The position numbers and the translations under genes are program-made. From positions 1-64,000 of the forward strand of contig JAAYVD010000074.1 in the NCBI GenBank assembly GCA_012517355.1: 64,000 bases of DNA. The letters are read 5' to 3'. This stretch comes from Candidatus Rifleibacteriota bacterium. GTDB taxonomy: Bacteria; Muiribacteriota; Ozemobacteria; Ozemobacterales; Ozemobacteraceae. Numbering within the stretch: the first letter of the stretch is position 1; every line of letters begins with the position of its first letter. This document shows, one piece after another, positions 54,416-63,265 of the stretch. The notes under the pieces are model-generated. The model saw nothing but the letters and a program-made list of their open reading frames with translations. It did no database searches and was not told where the DNA came from.

Positions 54416-57103
54416 ATGGAATGGCAACTTCGGACCCGCACCCGTCAGGGCTCTGCCTTTCTCATCGTCCTGGCGGTGGCCGCCGTGCTCATCGTCATCG
54501 CCCAGACGCTGACCGAGACCGGCACCGCCACCCGGCGGCTGACCGTCCGCTCGGGCAACGACCAGAAGGCGATCGACTGCGCCGAGGCGGCCACCAATCT
54601 CACCTACCGCCTCATCGCCGAGGACATGAACGACCCCCACATGATCTACGACCTCATCAGCTTCAAGAAGGTCGACACCGAGAGCTGGTTCTGGAAGTTC
54701 CGGCTGCCGCAGCTGATGGGCGGGGCGAACGTCGATCCCGTGTCGTTCAAGAACGACAGCATCTCGCACGCCGAAACCTCGGGCAACGGGGTCGGCCTCG
54801 AGTTCAACCTCGGCCCCGAGATGCTCGCCAAGCTTCGCAAGGAGTATACCAACCGCGACTTCGCCGATCTCGAGGAGCTCTACCGCGACATGGGCGGCGA
54901 AGTCAGCATCAAAAGCGAGGCCAGCATCAAGAAGGTGTTCGGCATCCTTCCCAAGAACAACACCTACACCATCCCCGGCATCACCTTCGACATGACCGAG
55001 GCCGAAGAGAACGTCGACCTCAACCTCGGGAACTTCCTCAACTCGATCATGAGCGACAAGGAGTTCAAGATCGACATCACGAAGCAGCTGATCGGCTTCA
55101 TGCCCGACATCAACTTCGGCGACGTCGTCTACAACGTCATCAAGAACATCAACATCAACCTCGCCCTCTACCCGGTCGCCATCCCCATCCCCGTCGGCCG
55201 CCTGATCGGCGCCCTCCTCAAGGGCATGGCCAGCAAGCTGGGCAAGGACCTCACGCTGAAGGGCTTTTTGGAGGACACCCTCCTGAAGGACCTGAAGATC
55301 GAGGTCGACCTCACCGATTTCAAGAATTCCATCCGCGACAAGGTGATGGGCATCTTTCCCGACGAGATCAAAACGCTGGCGGGCACCATCGACTGGGGGG
55401 TGACCGTCGAGAAGGTGGGCATCTTCGAGGTCAAGACCACCGTCGAGTACCAGCCCCAGGGCGCGGCGGGTCCCAAGATCCGCAAGGTACTGTTCACCCA
55501 GCGCGACTTCCGCGTCGCCGACATCCAACCGATCGCCCCCGATTACACCTTCTTCGTGGCCAACACCAAGCTCCTGTTCGAGGACCCCGACGCCGAGAAC
55601 GAAGGCGGTTTCCAGGGCAACGCCCCGATCGACTGGAGCGCCGGCATGGGCTCGCTCATCTGCCACAACATCACCTTCTTCGACGTCTCGCTGTTCAACA
55701 AGCTGAAGACCTTCTTCGACGCGGTGACCCATCTCGACATCGAGAAGGTCGCCAACGGCTTCTTCTTCCCCGGGCGGGTTCGGGTCAACAACACCAACGA
55801 GATGGTGGTGCGGCTCAACTTCGGCCTGCTCGACTTTCTGGGCAGTTCCTACACCTTCATGGACGCCCTGAAGGGGTGCGAGATCGCCGCCCTGCTGATC
55901 AACAACAAGGACAAGAACAAGCACCGCGAAAAAGACGGCAACAACCTCAAGGAGCCCGACCCTCCCGAGCACAAGTTCATGCCCACCATGGGTGAGAGCC
56001 TCTACGGCCTGAGCATCGAGGGCGTGCCGCCCCTCGGCGGGTGGGTGGCGTTGTTCAACATCATCGAGGGCTACCTCGAGAAAGGCACCGCGGGCACCTT
56101 CAACGCCAGCGACTTCATGACCGTGCCGTTCGAGGCGCTGCAGGTGGCGCACTTCGACTGGCCCTGGCTGACCGACAAGTTCATGTGGATCCCGGTTCCC
56201 AACTTCTACAACAAGACCTACTTCTTCGGCGACTTCCACTGCGAGTTCCCGCTGTCGTTCCGCGTCGAGGGCAACCTGTGGAAGAAGTTCTCGCGCGTCA
56301 AGATGCCCATGATCCGGCTCTGGATCCCGCTCAACTGGCTGTTCGGCTGCCCCAACGTCGACATCACCCTGCCCCCGCTGCCTTTCCAGTCGAACGTCGT
56401 CGAGCCCTACGGGTTCTGCTCGATGCCCCCCCTCGAAAAGGAGAGCGGCGAGGTCGATGCCGAGCGCATGAAGACCGAGTGGGACGGCAACAACCCCAAG
56501 AACCTGCCGACCAACGTCTACTCGCCCATGCAGTATCTGAAGAAGGCCAGCTACTATTACGCCACCACCGCCGACTTCTCGAAGGACATCGAGAACCGCA
56601 GCACCGAGATGGACATCCCCGGCGTCGGCAAGAAGATGGTCTTCAACTGCGACGGCGTGACCTTCGTCGAATGCACCGACGGCCAGGGCCTGTTCTTCCG
56701 CCACGAACTGTACGTGGCCGGCCGGGGCATGATCGTGGCCGCCGGCAACATCCATCTCAAGAGCATCCGGCGCGTCGACCGCCCCGGCGAGGCCCCCACC
56801 ATGCTGTCGATCATCGCCCGCAACGGGTCGATCGTCAACAACGGCAAGAACGTCGTCGAAGCCTGCCTGTACGGCGACCGCGGCCTGCAGAACCCCTTCT
56901 ACGGCAGCCTCCGCATCTACGGCAACCTGGTGGTCAACCAGTTCAACCGCGAGGAATGCCAGGGCCAGGTCCACATCCATTTCGAGTCGAACCGCACCCA
57001 CAGCTCGCTGATGTCCTACTTCAAGGACGTGGCCAAGTTCGACCCGACCCGCTACCACACCACGTTCAGCAAGAAATGGCGGGCCTATGAATTCCAGAAG
57101 TGA
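54416..57103 (+). CDS. large PilX-like pseudopilin-associated protein
   Basis: 895 residues from ATG 54416 (GGAGGTGAACGAC upstream). The N-terminus QGSAFLIVLAVAAVLIVIAQ is a PilX/GspK-type membrane helix without a perfect prepilin site (Gly, then Ser-Ala-Phe). The remainder is extracytoplasmic, very Asp/Asn/Lys-rich, with several hydrophobic patches (VALYPVAIPIPVGRLIGALL; MDALKGCEIAALLINNKD) and a C-terminal region (GRGMIVAAGNIHLKSIRRVD; LRIYGNLVVNQFNREECQGQ) resembling a right-handed beta-helix or the C-terminal part of PilX-like fibre proteins. The paralogue at 17549 occupies the same operon position. Function beyond pilus-like assembly not known. Confidence 0.78.
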   Translation: MEWQLRTRTRQGSAFLIVLAVAAVLIVIAQTLTETGTATRRLTVRSGNDQKAIDCAEAATNLTYRLIAEDMNDPHMIYDLISFKKVDTESWFWKFRLPQLMGGANVDPVSFKNDSISHAETSGNGVGLEFNLGPEMLAKLRKEYTNRDFADLEELYRDMGGEVSIKSEASIKKVFGILPKNNTYTIPGITFDMTEAEENVDLNLGNFLNSIMSDKEFKIDITKQLIGFMPDINFGDVVYNVIKNININLALYPVAIPIPVGRLIGALLKGMASKLGKDLTLKGFLEDTLLKDLKIEVDLTDFKNSIRDKVMGIFPDEIKTLAGTIDWGVTVEKVGIFEVKTTVEYQPQGAAGPKIRKVLFTQRDFRVADIQPIAPDYTFFVANTKLLFEDPDAENEGGFQGNAPIDWSAGMGSLICHNITFFDVSLFNKLKTFFDAVTHLDIEKVANGFFFPGRVRVNNTNEMVVRLNFGLLDFLGSSYTFMDALKGCEIAALLINNKDKNKHREKDGNNLKEPDPPEHKFMPTMGESLYGLSIEGVPPLGGWVALFNIIEGYLEKGTAGTFNASDFMTVPFEALQVAHFDWPWLTDKFMWIPVPNFYNKTYFFGDFHCEFPLSFRVEGNLWKKFSRVKMPMIRLWIPLNWLFGCPNVDITLPPLPFQSNVVEPYGFCSMPPLEKESGEVDAERMKTEWDGNNPKNLPTNVYSPMQYLKKASYYYATTADFSKDIENRSTEMDIPGVGKKMVFNCDGVTFVECTDGQGLFFRHELYVAGRGMIVAAGNIHLKSIRRVDRPGEAPTMLSIIARNGSIVNNGKNVVEACLYGDRGLQNPFYGSLRIYGNLVVNQFNREECQGQVHIHFESNRTHSSLMSYFKDVAKFDPTRYHTTFSKKWRAYEFQK

Positions 57104-57113
57104 GGGGGAAGCG

Positions 57114-57581
57114 ATGCGCCAGCTGCGCGGCATGACGCTCCTCGAGGTGGTCCTGGCCCTGTTCATCCTGGCCCTGGTGCTCGGCCCGTTCCTGCGCGGG
57201 CTGGTCGGCCAGGCCCAGGTCGGCGAGGACACCGAGAAGCTCCAGATGGGCCTGAAGATCCTGCAGTCGGTGAAGGAAGAGGTCTGCTCGGTGCGGTTTC
57301 GCGACTTCTGGGCCTATTCCGACAAGAACAAGCCCAACGAGGCCGGAGAATACGTGCTCGACGACATGTTCTGGCCCCACTCGAAGGAAGAGGTGATGAA
57401 CTACCAGAAGAAGTACCGCGACTTCGAGGCCTCGGGCACCTTCAAGTATGTCAAGCGGCAGGGCCGGCCGGCCGAGGACCACAGCGTCGTCTTCTTCCGG
57501 GTTTTCGTGACCTGGTTCCAGCCCAACGCGGGCAAACAGGTGCGCTCCACCAGCATGATCGTGGTGGAGCCGAAATCATGA
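57114..57581 (+). CDS. type IV pseudopilin-like protein (PilV/GspI type)
   Basis: 155 residues; ATG 57114 behind GAGGGGGAA, 10 bp after the previous gene. Short leader then prepilin signature RGMTLLEVVLALFILALVLG (Gly, Met+1, Glu+5), hydrophobic helix, and a small globular domain (DEL-type: KLQMGLKILQSVKEEVCSVR; FRVFVTWFQPNAGK). Equivalent in place and type to the gene at 17005. Probable minor pseudopilin. Confidence 0.87.
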   Translation: MRQLRGMTLLEVVLALFILALVLGPFLRGLVGQAQVGEDTEKLQMGLKILQSVKEEVCSVRFRDFWAYSDKNKPNEAGEYVLDDMFWPHSKEEVMNYQKKYRDFEASGTFKYVKRQGRPAEDHSVVFFRVFVTWFQPNAGKQVRSTSMIVVEPKS

Positions 57582-57601
57582 GGGGCAGCGGAGGGAACGC
57601 C

Positions 57602-58729
57602 ATGAACGCAACGACATCCACGAGGACCTTCACCCTGACCGAGGTCATGGTGGCCATCCTGGTCTTCTCCCTGGCCGCCGGCGGGATGTATGCCTTCCTG
57701 CAGCACGGCAACCAGCAGAGCATGAGGGCCTACACCCGGCAGGCCATGGTCACCCAGGCGAACGTCGTGCTCAAGGCCATGCAGGACGACTTCCGCATGG
57801 CCGCCTCGGCCAGCCTGAAGTTCGACGCGGCGGCCGGCGAAGTGCGGCTGCAGCAGCATCACGGCGGCACCGACCTGGCCAACATCACCTACAAGTGGGA
57901 CAAGCCCCGCCTGTCACGAAAGGTCGTGTTCAAGGGCAAGACCTCCCTGCGGGTGCTGAGCACCGCCATGGACGGGTTCTCGGTCGAGACCAAGCCCCGC
58001 CCCTCGGGCGGCGAGGACGATTACCCCGACACCCCCGAGCAGGTCGCCATCAAGCTGAGCCTCAAGGCCATCGTGCCCGGCAGCCCCGACCCGTTGGTGC
58101 ACGACCAGCACGCCATGGCCACCATGCGCGAGGTCAGCTCGTTCAAATACGACCCGCACTGGCGCGATGTCGGCGACCTGAAGGGCGCCTTCAGCACCTA
58201 CGGCAGCCTGCTCGGCGGCATCGGCGAGGATGCCAAGCTGCTGGTCGAGGACATCAGCAAGACCCTCGAGCAGACCGTGGCCGACGCCGAGGCCGCGGCC
58301 AAGGAGGCCTTGAACAAGCCGAAGGCCAACCTCGAGGAGACCAAGCGGCAGCTCAACAACGCCCTCAGCGACCTCAAGCAGGCCGACCTCGACCTCAGCG
58401 ACTCGATCGGCGAGTGCGAGCAGAGCATGGCCGACCTGCCCGAGGACATCTTCGAACGCAAGTTCGGCAGCCCCGGAACCTGGCTGGCCAGCAAGAGCGA
58501 CGCCCGCGACAACGTGGCCAACGCCTTCAAGAACATGAAAACCGTCGAGCAGATGGACTACGGCAAGCTCGAGAAGGCCGCCGGCAGCTTCAAGCTGAAG
58601 GACACCTTCCGCACCATCTTCGACAACAAGAAGGATGCGATGAACCAGCGCATCAAGCTCGCCGGCAACAAGAAGAAGCTGGAGGACCTGAAGAACGAGC
58701 TCGACTCGAAGGGCACCGGCCCCGGCTGA
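57602..58729 (+). CDS. type IV pseudopilin-like protein (PilW/GspJ type) with coiled-coil extension
   Basis: 375 residues from ATG 57602 behind GGAGGG; an in-frame ATG at 57578 overlaps the upstream stop (ATGA) and is possible. The N-terminus TRTFTLTEVMVAILVFSLAA has Phe-Thr-Leu-Thr-Glu like a prepilin helix but with Thr instead of Gly before Phe, so cleavage is doubtful. The first 200 residues follow PilW/GspJ (LKAMQDDFRMAASASLKF). The C-terminal 170 residues are an extra, long charged coiled coil (VEDISKTLEQTVADAEAAAK; TKRQLNNALSDLKQADLDLS), absent from ordinary GspJ. Last gene of the operon. Confidence 0.82.
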   Translation: MNATTSTRTFTLTEVMVAILVFSLAAGGMYAFLQHGNQQSMRAYTRQAMVTQANVVLKAMQDDFRMAASASLKFDAAAGEVRLQQHHGGTDLANITYKWDKPRLSRKVVFKGKTSLRVLSTAMDGFSVETKPRPSGGEDDYPDTPEQVAIKLSLKAIVPGSPDPLVHDQHAMATMREVSSFKYDPHWRDVGDLKGAFSTYGSLLGGIGEDAKLLVEDISKTLEQTVADAEAAAKEALNKPKANLEETKRQLNNALSDLKQADLDLSDSIGECEQSMADLPEDIFERKFGSPGTWLASKSDARDNVANAFKNMKTVEQMDYGKLEKAAGSFKLKDTFRTIFDNKKDAMNQRIKLAGNKKKLEDLKNELDSKGTGPG

Positions 58730-58986
58730 TCGCCCCGCCTGATCGCCCCGCCCCGCCGCCATGTCCATCTGGCGGCACCGGCGTGCAAGCAGGTGCTTCG
58801 ATCGGTTCCCGGACCGGGCCACCCCAACGGGTTTCGCGCTCCTGACCCGTTCCTTACCGGCCTGCCCAGGGGTGGGTAATTCTCATGGTGCAGGATTTCC
58901 CCCTTCGGGCCGATACTAAGGGATGAGGGCATTCCCGAAAGCGGGAAGTCCCGTCATCATTCTCATTCGGGGAACCACCGTCGAGC

Positions 58987-61263
58987 ATGGCGAGTCTCGT
59001 CCAGGAAAAGGTCCGGGCCATCCTGCAAGAGGAGGGGAAGGGCATCCTCCTCGACCCGAGGAGGTTTTCCAACCTTCTGAAGGACTACCTTCCCGAGAAC
59101 AAGCGGGAGGCCTTCGTCGTCTGGAGGATGCTCGAAGCCGGCATTCCGCAGATATTCCAGCAAGCCGCCCCCCGCATCGACATCCCTTTCCTGCAGACCC
59201 AGTTCGAATCGGTCGGCAACCGGTTCCGGTTCACCGAAGACGCGATCGCCAACGGCCTGGCCGTCTGGACCTACGCGCTCGACCTTCCCTGGCCGCCGGA
59301 ATGCACGGTCAAGACCCTGATGGCCGGTCTCACCGACGGGGCCTTTCCCCAGCTCGGCAACCGGGTGACCCACGGCCTCGCCGACCTGATCCTCAAATAC
59401 GGCCAGACCACCTGCTTCGCCCTGACCTGGATGGAGGCCCGGCTCAAGAAGACCTTCCCCCTCTACCGCGGCGAGGTCTTCCTGCTCGCCTGCCTGCTCG
59501 AGCGCAAGATCCCCCAGGAACTCGTCGCCATCGGCAAAGGCAAACCGATCGACCTGGCCGTGCAGCGCATGGAGAACCGGATCCTGCTGGAAATCCCCTT
59601 CGACCAGGCCGCCGTGCGCTGGGCGATCGAAAGCTGGGCCTTCGCCCTCGGTCTCGAGGTGCCCCCGCACAGCCAGGTGTTCGCCGGCTCCCTGCGCGCC
59701 CGCCGGCCGGCCGCCGGTGAGGCGAAGCCCGCCGCGGGCCCGGTCAAGGCCCCGCCCGCCAAGGAGGCCCCCGCCGCCCCCGCCGGCCCGGCCGCGGGAA
59801 AGCCCGAGGAACCGCTGCTGCGGCCGTTCTTCGTGTATATCCTGATCCTGGCCTGCTGCGCCCTCATCTACAACCAGGGCGAATTTCTCAAGGCCCGCAT
59901 GGTTCGCGGAAAGGTTGATCCGGCCACGGTTTCCGCGCGAGAGCGGCCCTTCCTGCTCACCGACGGAGAAACCCCCGACGAGGACGCCGATCCGGGCACG
60001 GCCACCTCTGTACCGCGGTTGGACGGGCCGGCCGCGTACCGTCTGGGCAAGATGTATTTCAGCGGCGAGGAGGGGACCATCGACAAGACCCTCGCCCGGA
60101 CCTACTTCGCGATGGCCGCCGAGCAGAACTGGCCGCGCTCCCGGGCGTGGCTGGCCTACATGATGATCACCGGCGACGGCGGGCCCGACGACCAGGAGGG
60201 GGCGGATGCCCTCATCGCCGCCATGACGGAGGAACAGAACCTCGTCGAGCAGGCCGAACTCTACTCCCTGCTGCGCCGGGGAGCCCACGGCGGCAATCCC
60301 ATCGCCCGCAAGATGGTCGACGACCTCGCCGCCGGGAACGGCCCCTTCCCCGTCGAAGGGTTGCCCCTCGCTTCGGCCACCGCCTTCCAGCCCCCGGTCG
60401 GGGCCACCCCGGCGAAACCGGCCGCCCTCGTTCTGCCCACGGTGGCCGCCCCGGCCGCCTCCCGGACCACCCCCGTCGGGAAGCCGCCCCACGAACTGGG
60501 GGCGGCCATCCGGAGCCAGGACCGCAAGGCCGTCGCCGACCTGGTCAAGGGAGCCGATCCCGCCGACCTGTCCCGTCTTGACGACCAGGGATTCGCCCCG
60601 CTGCACGAGGCCGTCCTGGCGAAGAATCCCGCCATCGCGGAACTCCTGTTGGCCGGAAAGGCAGATCCCAATGTCGTCAACCGGGATGGGCTGACCCCCC
60701 TGCACTATGCCGCCGACACCGACCAGAAGGACCTCGCCACCCTGCTGCTGCAACACGGAGCCACCGTCAATGCCGCCGGCGGCCAGGGCGCGACCCCGTT
60801 GCACCAGGCGGCCCTGCGAGGCCTGACCGGCATGTGTGAGCTCCTGCTCGAAGCCGGAGCCGACCCCAACCTGGCCGACCAGAGGCAGCAGGTCCCCCTC
60901 CATTACGCCGTGCTGGCCAAAAGCCCGGCCGTCGTGGGCATCCTGCTGCAGGCGGGAGCCGATCCCAATGCCCGCGACAAGGACGGGCTGACCCCCCTGC
61001 ACTACGCGGCCTACGCGAACCTCGGCGAGATCGCCACCCTCCTGCTGCAGAAGGGGGCCGCCATCGAGGCCGCCGGCAACCTGGGGTCCACCCCCCTTCA
61101 CCAGGCCGCCTTTTGTGGTTGGACGGGCATGTGCCGGCTGCTGGTCGAGGCCGGGGCGGATCCCCGGAAAGAGGATGCCAAGGGGTATTCCCCCATCGCC
61201 GTCGCGTATTACCAGAACCACCCCGACACCCACGACTTCCTCGTGAAGGTGAAGACCCGCTAG
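58987..61263 (+). CDS. ankyrin/Sel1-repeat membrane protein
   Basis: 758 residues. The N-terminal 230 residues are helical with no named domain. A Pro/Ala linker precedes one membrane helix (PFFVYILILACCALIYNQG, near 280). Then come a Sel1-like segment (AYRLGKMYFSGEEGTIDKTL, near 350) and, from about 520, five or six ankyrin repeats (GLTPLHYAADTDQKDLATLL; GATPLHQAALRGLTGMCELL; GLTPLHYAAYANLGEIATLL; GSTPLHQAAFCGWTGMCRLL). The repeat domain should be external or periplasmic if the N-terminus is cytoplasmic. No clear ribosome binding site at ATG 58987. The gene lies 257 bp after the pseudopilin operon. Confidence 0.85.
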   Translation: MASLVQEKVRAILQEEGKGILLDPRRFSNLLKDYLPENKREAFVVWRMLEAGIPQIFQQAAPRIDIPFLQTQFESVGNRFRFTEDAIANGLAVWTYALDLPWPPECTVKTLMAGLTDGAFPQLGNRVTHGLADLILKYGQTTCFALTWMEARLKKTFPLYRGEVFLLACLLERKIPQELVAIGKGKPIDLAVQRMENRILLEIPFDQAAVRWAIESWAFALGLEVPPHSQVFAGSLRARRPAAGEAKPAAGPVKAPPAKEAPAAPAGPAAGKPEEPLLRPFFVYILILACCALIYNQGEFLKARMVRGKVDPATVSARERPFLLTDGETPDEDADPGTATSVPRLDGPAAYRLGKMYFSGEEGTIDKTLARTYFAMAAEQNWPRSRAWLAYMMITGDGGPDDQEGADALIAAMTEEQNLVEQAELYSLLRRGAHGGNPIARKMVDDLAAGNGPFPVEGLPLASATAFQPPVGATPAKPAALVLPTVAAPAASRTTPVGKPPHELGAAIRSQDRKAVADLVKGADPADLSRLDDQGFAPLHEAVLAKNPAIAELLLAGKADPNVVNRDGLTPLHYAADTDQKDLATLLLQHGATVNAAGGQGATPLHQAALRGLTGMCELLLEAGADPNLADQRQQVPLHYAVLAKSPAVVGILLQAGADPNARDKDGLTPLHYAAYANLGEIATLLLQKGAAIEAAGNLGSTPLHQAAFCGWTGMCRLLVEAGADPRKEDAKGYSPIAVAYYQNHPDTHDFLVKVKTR

Positions 61264-61384
61264 CCGACGAACGTCGGCTGGCCCCTGGCCGGTCAAGAGC
61301 CGACCTGGCGTGGTCGGACCTCGCGTGGGCGGACCCCGCGCCATGAACGCCATTCGCGGAAGGGCTGCCTGGCCTCCGCGTTCC

Positions 61385-61559
61385 CAGGGCAAACGCAACC
61401 CCGAAACCTGCATGGTCAGCAGAGACGCTCGGCCGGCGGGCCCGCGACACGGCCGCCCCGCCGGCCGGACGCGCCGCGTTCGGCCGGCGGACGAAACGGG
61501 TCCAGGGGCCTGTGGCCCCTGGCGAGGTGGTGGGGAGGAGCGGAGTTCCTCCCGCTCTG
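61385..61559 (+). repeat. 175-bp interspersed repeat, copy 2
   Basis: Closely similar to 42412-42587, including the perfectly kept CCAGGGGCC/GGCCCCTGG hairpin and the GGAGGAGCGGAGTTCCTCC region. As with copy 1 it ends about 40 bp upstream of a promoter -35 box. Confidence 0.85.
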
Positions 61560-61598
61560 CCAGCGTTTCCCAGGCTGGCGTTCCCCCTGCCGCGTTCC

Positions 61599-61627
61599 TT
61601 GCCCCCGGGGCGGGAATCCGCTATTCT
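61599..61627 (+). promoter_or_regulatory. predicted promoter of the vWA/PP2C/kinase genes
   Basis: TTGCCC (61599-61604), 17 bp, TATTCT (61622-61627), 36 bp before ATG 61664. Confidence 0.5.
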
Positions 61628-61663
61628 GGGGATGAGCAAAGCCCGCGTCAGAGGAGAAGCGAC

Positions 61664-62374
61664 ATGGGAAAGCGACCGGGAGGGGAACTGGCCACCCGCC
61701 CGCTGCATTTCATCCTGATGGCCGATTGCAGCGGTTCCATGCAGGCCGACGGGAAGATCCAGGCCCTCAACCAGGCGATCCGTGAAGCCCTGCCGCACAT
61801 GCGGGAGGCCGCCGCCGAGAACCCCCGGGCCCAGGTGCTGGTGAGAGCCATCCGGTTTTCCGACCAGGCGGATTGGCACCTTCCCACGCCCACCCCGGTG
61901 GATGAGTTCAAATGGACCGACCTGCGGGCCGGCGGCAAGACCAGCCTGGGCAAGGCTCTCCGGCTGGTGACGACCCAGCTGCGCATCCCTCCCATGGAGA
62001 GCCGGGCCCTGCCTCCTGTCCTGGTGCTGATCAGCGACGGCCAGCCCACCGACGATTACGCCGCCGCCCTCCACGACCTGTTCAAGGAACCCTGGGGACA
62101 ACGCTCCGTCCGCATCGCCATCGGGATCGGCGGCGATGCGGATTTCGGCGTCCTGGGCCAGTTCATCGGCAACCCGTCGATCAAGCCCCTGCCCGCCAAC
62201 AATGCCGATTCCCTGACCCGCTACATCAAGTGGGCCTCGACCGCCGTTCTCAAGGCCGCCTCCTCGCCGACCCGCCGGCCACAGGACCCCGCCGGCCAGG
62301 AGCCGCTTTCCGTGGTCCTGCCGCAACTGCCCTCCACTCCCCCCGCCGGTTCCTCCGAGCCGAACGTCTGGTAG
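61664..62374 (+). CDS. TerY-like von Willebrand factor A domain protein
   Basis: 236 residues from ATG 61664 behind GAGGAGAAGC. A single vWA domain with an intact metal-ion-dependent adhesion site: DCSGSM (near 20-25), the Thr in GGKTSLGKAL, and the Asp in LVLISDGQPTDDYAAAL. The C-terminal tail is Pro/Ala-rich. Together with the following PP2C and kinase genes (9-bp gap, then 8-bp overlap) it matches the vWA/PP2C/kinase triad known as TerY-P, which accompanies tellurium-resistance-type stress systems. It would be a metal-dependent phosphoprotein-binding adaptor. Confidence 0.9.
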   Translation: MGKRPGGELATRPLHFILMADCSGSMQADGKIQALNQAIREALPHMREAAAENPRAQVLVRAIRFSDQADWHLPTPTPVDEFKWTDLRAGGKTSLGKALRLVTTQLRIPPMESRALPPVLVLISDGQPTDDYAAALHDLFKEPWGQRSVRIAIGIGGDADFGVLGQFIGNPSIKPLPANNADSLTRYIKWASTAVLKAASSPTRRPQDPAGQEPLSVVLPQLPSTPPAGSSEPNVW

Positions 62375-62383
62375 ACCCCGGCC

Positions 62384-63265
62384 ATGGCCCCCTCCTTTCC
62401 CGGTTGGCTGGCGTTCGGCGCCAGCGTGCGGGGGGCGACCCACACCCAACGGAACCTGCCCAACCAGGATGCCCTCGCCTGGACCCCGCCCGACGGCCAC
62501 GGCCCGCCCCTGGTGCTGGCCCTGGCCGACGGGCACGGCGAGGCGCGCAGCTTCCGCAGCCACCACGGCGCCCGCCTGGCCGTGCAGGCCGCCTGCGACC
62601 TGGGGGCCGATCTCGCCGGTGAAGCGTTGTCGTCGGCTGGCGCGGAGTCCGGCCGGCGGCTGGCCGACCGGTGGCGGCAGCTGGTCGAGGCTCACCGGAC
62701 GGCGAACCCCGACGGCTGGGACGAAGCGATCGCCGGCCTGGAACGAGCCGGCGACCGGCAGGCGCCAGCCGAGCTGCATGAGAACCCGCTTTTGGCCTAC
62801 GGATCGACCCTTGTGTTCGCCGTCGTCACCGCCGAGGGCCTCTGGTACGGGCAACTGGGGGACGGCGACATCCTCGAGATCGCCGGCCCGACGACCGTGC
62901 GCCGACCGCTGCCGGCCGACCCGCGGCTGGTGGGCAACCTGACCACCTCCCTCTGCCAGCCGGACTGCTGGCGCGACTTCCGGTTCGCCTTCCGGCCCGC
63001 CGCCGAGGCCCCCCTCGCCGTGTTGCTGGCCACCGACGGGTATGCCAATTCTTTCCGCGACCCGGCCGGCTTCCTGCAGGTCGGCCCCGACCTGGTCGAT
63101 GCCCTGCGGAACGACGGGCTCGCGGCGGTCCGGGACCTCCTGCCCGGCTGGCTCGAGGAAACCTCCCGCGAGGGGAGCGGCGACGACATCTCGGCGGGAC
63201 TGTTGATCCGGCCGCTGGTCCTGGGAGTCGGGGCGGCGGGCGGGGAAGGGGGCGGCCATGGGTGA
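62384..63265 (+). CDS. PP2C-family serine/threonine phosphatase of the triad
   Basis: 293 residues. PP2C motifs in order: RNLPNQDALAW, VLALADGHGEARS (both metal-binding Asp), YGSTLVFAVVTAEGLWYGQL, GDGDILEIAG, LLATDGYANSF and GSGDDISAGLLI (final metal Asp pair). A compact form without extra domains, 9 bp after the vWA gene and overlapping the kinase gene by 8 bp. It presumably reverses phosphorylation by the downstream kinase. No ribosome site is evident, so translation may be coupled. Confidence 0.93.
   Translation: MAPSFPGWLAFGASVRGATHTQRNLPNQDALAWTPPDGHGPPLVLALADGHGEARSFRSHHGARLAVQAACDLGADLAGEALSSAGAESGRRLADRWRQLVEAHRTANPDGWDEAIAGLERAGDRQAPAELHENPLLAYGSTLVFAVVTAEGLWYGQLGDGDILEIAGPTTVRRPLPADPRLVGNLTTSLCQPDCWRDFRFAFRPAAEAPLAVLLATDGYANSFRDPAGFLQVGPDLVDALRNDGLAAVRDLLPGWLEETSREGSGDDISAGLLIRPLVLGVGAAGGEGGGHG

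Larger units (their letters stand above)
61264..61663 (+). other. 400-bp intergenic region before the phospho-signalling triad
   Basis: Contains the second copy of the 175-bp repeat (61385-61559) and a predicted promoter (61599-61627). Open frames across it have no ribosome site except the true start at 61664. Confidence 0.65.
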
